Shown piece by piece: positions 19,801-21,894 of a stretch of DNA of 21,894 nt. This DNA is from Nitrospirota bacterium. GTDB taxonomy: Bacteria > Nitrospirota > Thermodesulfovibrionia > Thermodesulfovibrionales > JdFR-85. Where the stretch lies: assembly GCA_013151785.1 (NCBI GenBank), contig JAADHP010000004.1, positions 1 to 21,894 on the forward strand, given 5' to 3'. Numbering within the stretch: position 1 is the stretch's first letter; every line of letters starts with the position of its first letter. Made by a program: the position numbers and the translations under genes. The notes beneath the pieces were generated by a model. The model worked only from the letters and a program-made list of their open reading frames with translations. It was not told the DNA's origin and did no database searches.

Positions 19801-21894
19801 CTCCACCAGAGGTTAAATCTATAGTGCCTGAAGATGGGGCCACAGGTGTATCAGCATTCCCGACTGTCACGGTTACCTTTACTGAGCCCATCGATACATC
19901 AACAGTAAATGCCAATACCTTTGTAATAAGCAAAGATAATGTTCCTGTCAGTGGTAAATACTCTTTCTTCACTGAAAATACTGTTGTGGTCTGGATACCG
20001 GACAATCCGCTTGAGTTAAATGCAACCTATCAGGTAACCCTGAAAGATGGAATTACTGATACCTCAGGCAATGCCCTGGTGCCTTTGAATTCAAGTTTTA
20101 CAGTTACAGGCTTTTCAATTGTTCGTCCATTGGATGGAGAGAATGTTGTTGAAGGCCAGACCATTGAACTTGAGGCAACAGCAGATAACTCACTTGGTAT
20201 TAACTATGTAGTGTTTACAGCTAATGGAGTGGATGTGGCGACAGTATCTAATGTGCCATATTTAGCTGAGTATCAGATACCCACAATTGCAGAAATCGGT
20301 GATGCACAACTAAGGATTGGTGCAAGGGCAGTGCTTGGTGGAGTAAATATAGCTCCAAATGCGACTGTTTATGCATCTTCAGTAGCTTTTGGCGGCTCTC
20401 CAGAAAGAGCAATAGATGGTAATAGATCTGGGATTTGGAGTGATGGAAGCGTTACTCATACAGGTTCTGAGCTTCACGCCTGGTGGGAGGCTGATCTTGG
20501 TAGAACTGTCAATATTGCCCGTATTGAAATTTACCTTAGAACAGACTGCTGTCAGGACCGTAACACCTTTGCAGTGCTTGTGGCTGGTGAGCCCTTTGTG
20601 GAAAGCGACTTTACATCAGGCACTCTGCCTGATACTTACTTAAATGGTGCTGTAGAGGTTTACAGAACAACAGCTCAATACGATACTGGTAGTGTAATCA
20701 TCAATGGTCCATTCTCAGGTAGATATGTACGAGTTGTGCATCTTTCAAATGGCATTATCTCTCTTGCAGAGTTTGAGGTTTATGAATCAACAAATACAAT
20801 TACAGCACCAGAGGTTACTATAAATGTTCATCCAGCAGTTGAAGATGCTGATGGTGATGGTCTTACAAATGGCCAGGAGATCACCACCGGCACAGATTCA
20901 TTTAATCCAGACACCGATGGAGATGGCATCGCAGATGCAGATGAGGATCTGGATGGTGATGGTCTTAGCAACTTTGAAGAGTTCACCCATGGCACAGATC
21001 CCCTTAATCCAGACACAGACGGAGATGGCATAGATGATGGCACTGAAGTAGCAAGAGGAACAGATCCGACGAATCTGGACGATGATGGGGATGGAATATT
21101 AAATGCACAGGATAATTGTCCATTTGTTGTAAACCCTGATCAGGTGGATAGTGATGGAACAAGTTATTTAGAGGGGTTGATGGGCTACTGGAAATTTGAT
21201 GAAGGAAGTGGAATAGTAACAGGTAATTCAATAGATGCAAATGATGGAACCATATATGGTGCATTATGGGATAATGGAAAAGTTGGAGGTGCTCTTAAAT
21301 TTGATGGCATAGACGATTATGTTTCATTAGGAAAATGGTCACCTGGCAATAAATGGACTATTGAAGCGTGGGTAAAACCTCTTTCAGTGCCTTCAGGAAG
21401 ACATTCTATTGCAGGAGTATTTGCAGACTGCCGAGATTGGGGTATTAGTATAAATAATAGTGAATTTGGTGTAACAATAAGACCTCCAAGTGGTTGTTCT
21501 TCTACTATTTTATCAGGTGTAAAACCTATAGTCGGACAATGGTATCATCTTGTAGCAACTTCAGATGGTATTACCGCAAAAATATATGTGAATGGAGAAT
21601 TAAAGAACTCTGCTCCTGTAGACACTAATTACATAGGTTCATCTTCGGAGGTGAGGGTTGGTGGAGAGGTCTGTTGTTCACAAGGAGATTTCCATGGTCT
21701 TATAGATGAAGTAGCCATTTACAAGAGAGTTTTGACAGAGGAGGAAATAAGACAACACTATAATAATGGAATTGCTGGATTGGGTTACAGTGGTGACGGC
21801 ATCGGCGATGCCTGCGACAACTGTCCTGATGTCTACAACCCTGATCAGGCAGACTTTGATGGAGATGGCGTAGGAGATGCCTGTGAAGACTCTG
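10785..21894 (+). CDS. Giant multidomain secreted protein with 13 CarboxypepD_reg-like modules, Ig modules, F-type lectin, TSP3 repeats and LamG domain (3' partial)
   Basis: The frame runs from ATG at 10785 to the window end without a stop: 3703 complete codons plus one base. A signal peptide is clear (residues 1-25, MRRQSYIYVWILLILGLIVS then NSYA before Q26). Order: beta-rich N-terminal region (10860-11975), CARDB-like (11976-12235), helical region (12306-12800), prepeptidase-like beta domain (12810-13210), SbsA-like module (about 13270-13570), 13 CarboxypepD_reg-like modules (13581-17609), two SbsA-type Ig modules, five Ig modules, another SbsA-type module, a sixth Ig module split by an F-type lectin, TSP3 repeats and an inserted LamG domain. 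It is probably an extended surface or secreted filament with carbohydrate-binding heads. The C-terminus, including any anchor, toxin or RHS part, lies outside the window. The start is fixed by the signal peptide and by the stop one base upstream. Confidence 0.95.
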   Translation, partial: MRRQSYIYVWILLILGLIVSQNSYAQPLGTAEISVLGLQVDVDTRPDVEGIQTTMTAVKDIPTGVLTFVGVPGVDSEPKLPAGVLVKAELSGPSFPDGPVTLSAVPNQYMEIPPMGVPGEHFLKNIRLEDQNGNIILIRDPTKDIIVINVIEKLLVTNVTTRPLTAEEIEEKGIVIDEENYTVMNFTVGLTLGSEQVTVDMPVAIPQVTQSLPKGESLPTISFKFKEVGGTKKIMIPNFTLQGFVVRPFSGVEEVEIELPKIYGVIIIPGNIAFLHQFFSVIIQATNVAPDGSGLVFQNARAKINLPLGDDKIKGTGDDPLRVAETTMGVHEELPLVDDQGSDSIVPQGTSSAEFLVEGLREGTHRVTFDIYGDLWVPSLNKTVEMTGTAEGVVQVKNPTFSIVLSHPDTVREGEEYSVFATVTNTSTSPANYFQLKLNTRSLSGARLAEGETDLKTLKTLLPGQAETFEFRLVATTTGKVGGTVFLADEGINGSFILTTGVGDKGIPLSPDTLVLPKTVDYLPDEPDIVKAAVRLLGMAYSVATAPAGALPPDVPRVSKDFVLDRAVKLAQAGLHVQFGEDPVQAVEDILFDFLGNDLGRLDILYPDENEASLVKEDLKAFDSIRRRIDAGRNFSEIFGEFFKIVALKDKSLSTIQQEWAELFASRPSHLSLGITGRGSPVYGKITDPDGNSLGRLNDSEELSRGIPYSAHLPISRSDTGSDELFIIASPGGEYTFEFTVTGDTSVDLSLILPDGTGGMVHVVYPTASLPSGAYGRLEWIQGGDNYDFRIDTNGDGVMDQTLSPSTITAIQDSPPSIITVMQWAKGEAPRVYKYGLKFEEGEPLGRLIGILFDEEVDEATAEDIKNYSVPAHTVEEAIMQPDRRLVFVMLDEPVGPFVNRELTITNIKDMRGLSITEDTMVIKGDPERGVAGVVSGIVMEPDGTPVPFAKIKYVQPVWYQLCPYNPMAALEEIPCTVDVVISTFTADEKGHYQIDFVLKNSLSAEYPFWQDERVVGGADHFKLEATDPDTGDVGKVSTRIQFDGQHMLLNIIIRGYGSIEGTVYDEAGNIVTGGPPDDQQNTLWVIAKNVSTGESFYTWVDENGHYSFPNMYEAPDGEVITTHSITVGNLILTIARPSDRYTGVATVNLPHAGAKVTQDLVLIPPEHFGTVTGRVLESDGVTGAGNVLVQIVGQILTGFDLYSRSYGEGVVGAVYTDEEGYFRFENVPVGDIKLLATRQSTYEQARAESYLDVGEEKSVTIVLPGSGEGTVKGYVVDALGNPVAGAKVAGGPTLTETDENGYFEIPGLPSGRITIYAQSPESPAIGTVSVDLLSPGDVQEVAITLEPTGTIQGTVYEADGATPVPDQLVQLWVGNGIIAETTTDSQGHYSFVNFPAGSYSVRAVRADYGDGGVATTSIRYAGDVRDADIIFRGVINEIKGRVIQSNGTPVVADVIITRKVWRIIESGYNPSKFIENLAKLEGNQLSNKFFILIDEPVLVKSDILGPNGEVTGEFSFTGPATAGSYSVQAFGPFLTPAVKSGEIPRVSDPSLKVVDVGDIVLEPATGGVKGTVYMPDGKTPVGEGVVVRIKSLDDSGDIYIPNGSQPVLPEYEVTTDENGQFYFPLVLRGRFILTADTGVPDPSIRADSPSEMETEHFYQVDENGELILDENGNPIRALNVRLYGQTTGVVPAYEVLTADIRLHDVAGVAVQVVDKDGNPVPQAEVTLTTASNLDSAEEKGFIRQIADMNGYIDFFPVIEGKFTVRAQKSGYTAPGVASGEVPENPENGFTIPVTVVMGALTTSSGEVIEATIFGTVEGTVYKADGTPLENPSQVTVKVGGVNIITTSDSTGYYRVENVPGGPFTVEAFEPFTARRGTAKGTITVEGEVVNVPVTLVGLGTVTGQVFDSKGTSVIVGADVVLYPSGRFTDKIISRTDSTGTYWLPGVPLGDYTVIATDYTTGLTGESSGVMENDGDTNTTDIYLEPSGTITGIVYAPGVYLDEYGNPVHEDGTPWQDAPVVSGASVTIEKDKFSQTVQTDAEGHFTSSEYLTLGTYTITARPPIGDDGVSTKVTLTYDGEVAHVAMAMRGSGTVQGVVLDSPGINPVEKAQVTLHSRSPFSKGSVTRFTGPDGVFVFENVPVGEFSISVVTTTQIPQLGASAGGVVEYHGQVVSFVDGDADTEHNAIWLQESGSIKGTVMLSDGTTPAEGAVVEVSGRGIRLARVADTTGHFVFNGIPLGSYSIFIEEPVTNGIAGRTVEITTNGQVIDLGTIVLDDTNPYVVSTLPAENFTDIQPDTQIKITFNELIDPSSINSNTFQVLIQGEQLSGTYEVSDTEPVVSFIPDVILPDLTRVRVVLKGDKIGFEGQVLEHGIKDLEGLGLVGDYVFEFTTADTTAPEVLSISPANGSVEVDTSSVIRIEFSEPIDPATIQSFELFEGNTPVDGSFVVSESLGNRVVIFTPAEYLKPNATYTAVLRGPVSDTRGNFMQESTVTTTFATVDTLAPVIKSLSYPPGSQIVEGGTVDISVDIQDISDVASVEYYIDGSLVSTDTEAPFVYSLFIAPSYGNDVLFGAIAVDHYGNRSPMATLPLSISNNQPPVVRIIAPGNVPVSLGQTVTVQVETTDDIGVATVMFTANNGSVATGTKDLPATRSAITTFAFTVPEEFSVGSTITLRASAIDTLGLSSPSNIITLTVEDHLNPDVSIGSPANLNSFNPGETVQVFIRAVDSSGIERIEFSTVGAINTFDSAIISPSVSPAGAKFDITIPQDVTASDRIVLIAKAYDTAGNFSTHQIEIGINDTVQPLVSVYTEGGALGFEPGSEVTVVVNATDETGVGLIEFNVDGIYAETRQTNNLKTVTERFTFVIPENTRIGSQIFINAIARDSSNNLSNTASLIIRASDFTPPVVEILNPVSGTRVLPGGSFDINVRVTDNELISSIAYQVSGVVSASGESAVESATGVVEKTYTIDVPPDAPSDGIINIEVSAVDSYGNTGITDTTIQIVDFTPPEVKSIVPEDGATGVSAFPTVTVTFTEPIDTSTVNANTFVISKDNVPVSGKYSFFTENTVVVWIPDNPLELNATYQVTLKDGITDTSGNALVPLNSSFTVTGFSIVRPLDGENVVEGQTIELEATADNSLGINYVVFTANGVDVATVSNVPYLAEYQIPTIAEIGDAQLRIGARAVLGGVNIAPNATVYASSVAFGGSPERAIDGNRSGIWSDGSVTHTGSELHAWWEADLGRTVNIARIEIYLRTDCCQDRNTFAVLVAGEPFVESDFTSGTLPDTYLNGAVEVYRTTAQYDTGSVIINGPFSGRYVRVVHLSNGIISLAEFEVYESTNTITAPEVTINVHPAVEDADGDGLTNGQEITTGTDSFNPDTDGDGIADADEDLDGDGLSNFEEFTHGTDPLNPDTDGDGIDDGTEVARGTDPTNLDDDGDGILNAQDNCPFVVNPDQVDSDGTSYLEGLMGYWKFDEGSGIVTGNSIDANDGTIYGALWDNGKVGGALKFDGIDDYVSLGKWSPGNKWTIEAWVKPLSVPSGRHSIAGVFADCRDWGISINNSEFGVTIRPPSGCSSTILSGVKPIVGQWYHLVATSDGITAKIYVNGELKNSAPVDTNYIGSSSEVRVGGEVCCSQGDFHGLIDEVAIYKRVLTEEEIRQHYNNGIAGLGYSGDGIGDACDNCPDVYNPDQADFDGDGVGDACEDS
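10860..12800 (+). other. N-terminal region of giant protein 2: beta domains, CARDB-like module, helical segment
   Basis: About 650 residues. The first part has repeated beta strands with no recognised family. One segment near 11619 (FFSVIIQATNVAPDGSGLVF) and a following V-P-Q-G-x-x-x-A-E-F strand have the look of Ig or CARDB-type domains. The segment 11976-12235 fits CARDB: E-G-E-E-Y-S-V-F-A-T-V-T-N-T, then L-L-P-G-Q-A-E-T-F-E-F-R-L. From about 12306 to 12800 the residues favour helices (DIVKAAVRLLG, VLDRAVKLAQAG, VQAVEDILFDFLG). No active-site motif is visible. Confidence 0.4.
12810..13570 (+). other. Prepeptidase-like beta domain followed by SbsA-like module
   Basis: From 12810 to about 13210 there are beta strands with SPGGEYTFEFTVTGD and DLSLILPDG, in the style of prepeptidase C-terminal domains, closing with a calcium-loop-like DTNGDGVMDQT. 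The second part (about 13270-13570) has I-G-I-L-F-D-E-E-V-D-E-A-T-A, N-Y-S-V, R-L-V-F-V and I-T-N-I-K-D-M-R-G-L, matching the SbsA-type Ig pattern with a diverged D-x-x-G ending. It leads directly into the first regulatory-like repeat. Confidence 0.45.
13581..17609 (+). repeat. Array of 13 tandem CarboxypepD_reg-like beta-sandwich modules
   Basis: Modules begin near 13581, 13956, 14292, 14592, 14832, 15084, 15483, 15900, 16227, 16482, 16746, 17058 and 17361. Most open with G-(T/S)-(V/I)-x-G-x-V (GTVTGRV, GTVKGYV, GTIQGTV, GGVKGTV, GTVEGTV, GSIKGTV), followed by G-x-P-V-x-x-A-x-V, T-(D/T)-x-x-G-x-(Y/F)-x-F and V-P-x-G-x-(Y/F)-x-(V/I). Spacing varies from about 240 to 417 bases because of loop insertions. 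This is the CarboxypepD_reg class, a non-catalytic prealbumin-like fold that serves as an extracellular stalk. The eighth copy is diverged at its opening (VAGVAVQVVDKDGNPV) and the sixth carries an extra AT-rich loop. Confidence 0.85.
17610..18293 (+). repeat. Two SbsA-type (Big_5) Ig-like modules
   Basis: Module 1 (17610-17963) reads NPYVVSTLPAENFTDI then I-K-I-T-F-N-E-L-I-D-P-S-S-I. Module 2 (17964-18293) reads DTTAPEVLSISPANGSVEV then I-R-I-E-F-S-E-P-I-D-P-A-T-I and ends S-D-T-R-G-N. Both carry the (F)-(S/N)-E-x-I-D-P motif of the family, which occurs in S-layer and other surface proteins. They follow the stalk array and precede the Ig modules. Confidence 0.8.
18294..19796 (+). repeat. Five tandem Ig-like modules (about 100 residues each)
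   Basis: Modules begin at 18294, 18570, 18876, 19185 and 19488. Each has a P-x-V opening (APVIKSL, QPPVVRI, NPDVSIG, QPLVSVY, TPPVVEI), a strand B with V-x-V-x-V or similar, a D-D/E-x-x-(V/I) turn, and an A-x-(A/S)-x-D-x-x-(G/S)-N/L segment before the last strand (AIAVDHYGN, ASAIDTLGL, AKAYDTAGN, AIARDSSNN, VSAVDSYGN). These are bacterial Ig-like spacers of the Big_7 style and resemble the modules at the start of the first gene. Confidence 0.8.
19797..20111 (+). other. SbsA-type (Big_5) Ig-like module, near-paralog of the one in giant protein 1
   Basis: The segment has VPEDGATGVSAFPTVTVTF, T-E-P-I-D-T-S-T-V, N-T-F-V-I and D-T-S-G-N-A-L. The first gene has VIPEDGATNVSLTSTVTVRF, S-R-P-I-D-S-S-S-I, S-T-F-V-L and D-T-Y-G-N-P-L at 2326-2652. 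The agreement over the whole module is closer than a general family match. Confidence 0.8.
20112..20843 (+). other. Ig-like module split by a lectin domain
   Basis: Residues from 20112 to 20348 form Ig strands A-F (F-S-I-V-R-P-L-D-G, V-V-F-T-A-N-G-V-D-V, Y-Q-I-P, IGARAVLGGVN). The strand that would close the sandwich appears only after the lectin, as TAPEVTINV at 20802-20828. The lectin therefore seems to sit in the F-G loop. The call depends on the alignment of the last strand and is an inference. Confidence 0.5.
20349..20789 (+). other. F-type lectin (fucolectin) domain with intact fucose-binding motif
   Basis: About 147 residues in the discoidin/F5-8 C fold class. The opening IAPNATVYASS...GSPERAIDGNRSGIW matches the N-x-A...S-x-A-(I/V)-D-G-N start of the family. 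The exact F-type lectin signature H-X26-R-X-D-X4-R is present: His3225 (codon 20457), Arg3252, Asp3254 and Arg3259, in SVTHTGSE ... LRTDCCQDR. The adjacent Cys3255-Cys3256 pair matches the vicinal disulfide that packs against the sugar in the eel agglutinin. WWEADLG and the closing GRYVRVVHL...AEFEVYE strands also fit. By family knowledge this domain binds alpha-L-fucose with calcium-stabilised loops. The exact ligand cannot be read from sequence. Confidence 0.88.
20844..21158 (+). repeat. Thrombospondin type-3 calcium-binding repeats, first block
   Basis: Two 34-residue units (102 bases) start at 20844 and 20946: DADGDGLTNGQE...DTDGDGIADADE and DLDGDGLSNFEE...DTDGDGIDDGTE. A diverged continuation follows: GTDPTNLDDDGDGILNAQDNCP and NPDQVDSDG. 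Each D-x-D-G-D-G-(I/L) loop is a calcium-binding turn. At DNA level the units share nearly identical stretches at 20904 and 21006. Such repeats form calcium-rigidified rods in secreted proteins. The block is interrupted at 21158 by a LamG domain. Confidence 0.9.
21159..21794 (+). other. LamG/concanavalin-like (Laminin_G_3) domain inserted into a TSP3 repeat
   Basis: 212 residues beginning TSYLEGLMGYWKFDEGSG and ending GLGYSG. Typical Laminin_G_3 motifs: GYWKFDEGSG, G-x-G-A-L-K-F-D-G-I-D-D-Y-V, W-T-I-E-A-W-V-K-P, W-Y-H-L-V-A-T-S-D-G, K-I-Y-V-N-G-E-L, G-L-I-D-E-V-A-I-Y-(K)-R-x-L-(T/S)-x-E-E-I. Four cysteines (codons 21429, 21495, and an adjacent pair at 21672 and 21675) are consistent with two disulfides. 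The family is a jelly-roll fold that often binds glycans or acts in surface proteins. The flanking DSDG and DGIGDAC join into a normal TSP3 loop when the domain is removed. Local composition is lower in GC (37-43% in four hand-counted lines) than the flank at 21781 (57%). Confidence 0.85.
21795..21894 (+). repeat. Thrombospondin type-3 repeats, second block (continues past the window)
   Basis: The run GIGDACDNCPDVYNPDQADF followed by DGDGVGDACED is the canonical TSP3 sequence: D-x-D-G-D-G-(I/V)-G-D-A-C-D-N-C-P. It completes the loop opened before the LamG domain at 21147-21158 and goes on to the window edge, where the frame is still open. What follows it is unknown. Confidence 0.9.

Noticed and set aside
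20844..21158. Short near-identical DNA repeats at about 102-base spacing, considered as a CRISPR or satellite array
   Set aside because: The units keep frame and encode 34-residue TSP3 repeats with calcium-loop residues. The repetition is at protein level.
10785..21894. RHS/YD-repeat or Tc-toxin identity for giant protein 2
   Set aside because: No YD-repeat pattern is present in the visible 3703 residues. Only stalk and lectin-type modules are seen, so no toxin call is made.

Overview
The window is wall-to-wall coding on the + strand. It holds three genes in one tight, probably co-transcribed unit. A giant multidomain secreted or surface protein is cut off at its 5' end (1-9939, at least 3312 residues). 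A small exported parvulin-type peptidyl-prolyl isomerase follows (9893-10783, 296 residues). A second giant multidomain secreted protein is cut off at its 3' end (10785-21894, at least 3703 residues, reading frame still open at the window edge). No RNA gene, CRISPR array, insertion sequence, origin or minus-strand gene was found, and no intergenic gap exceeds 1 base.

Layout. Giant protein 1 reads in order: Ig-like modules (1-624), a carboxypeptidase-regulatory-like module (628-885), three ZU5-like beta-sandwich modules with a GG...P-x-(G/S)-x motif interleaved with SbsA-type Ig modules (919-3950), an LVIVD-like beta-propeller region (about 3955-5355), a long unassigned stretch with two cysteine clusters and helical segments (to about 6950), CARDB/Ig-like modules (about 6985-7800), an unassigned alternating beta-strand region (7800-9060) and a terminal beta-sandwich module. 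The isomerase overlaps the end of gene 1 by 47 bases and ends 1 base before gene 3. Giant protein 2 has a signal peptide, about 900 residues of mostly unassigned beta and helical domains, 13 tandem carboxypeptidase-regulatory-like modules (13581-17609), SbsA-type and Ig-like modules (17610-20348), an F-type (fucolectin) lectin module (20349-20789), then thrombospondin type-3 calcium repeats with a LamG/concanavalin-like domain inserted inside one repeat (20844-21894).

How the parts may work together (inference). Two very large extracellular proteins built from stalk modules and carbohydrate-binding heads are made together with a periplasmic or surface foldase that probably helps them fold on export. 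The visible heads (an F-type lectin with an intact fucose-binding motif and a LamG domain) suggest glycan recognition, so adhesion, biofilm or predation-like contact are reasonable hypotheses. No toxin, RHS/YD repeats, sortase signal, PEP-CTERM or autotransporter barrel is visible, so anchoring is unresolved.

Organism. A bacterium of moderate GC, with SPase-type signal peptides and a SurA/PpiC-like foldase. The mixture of CarboxypepD_reg, SbsA-type Ig, CARDB, LVIVD and bacterial TSP3 modules is typical of environmental diderm bacteria such as Nitrospirota or Deltaproteobacteria-like lineages. This assignment is a weak inference from domain style only.
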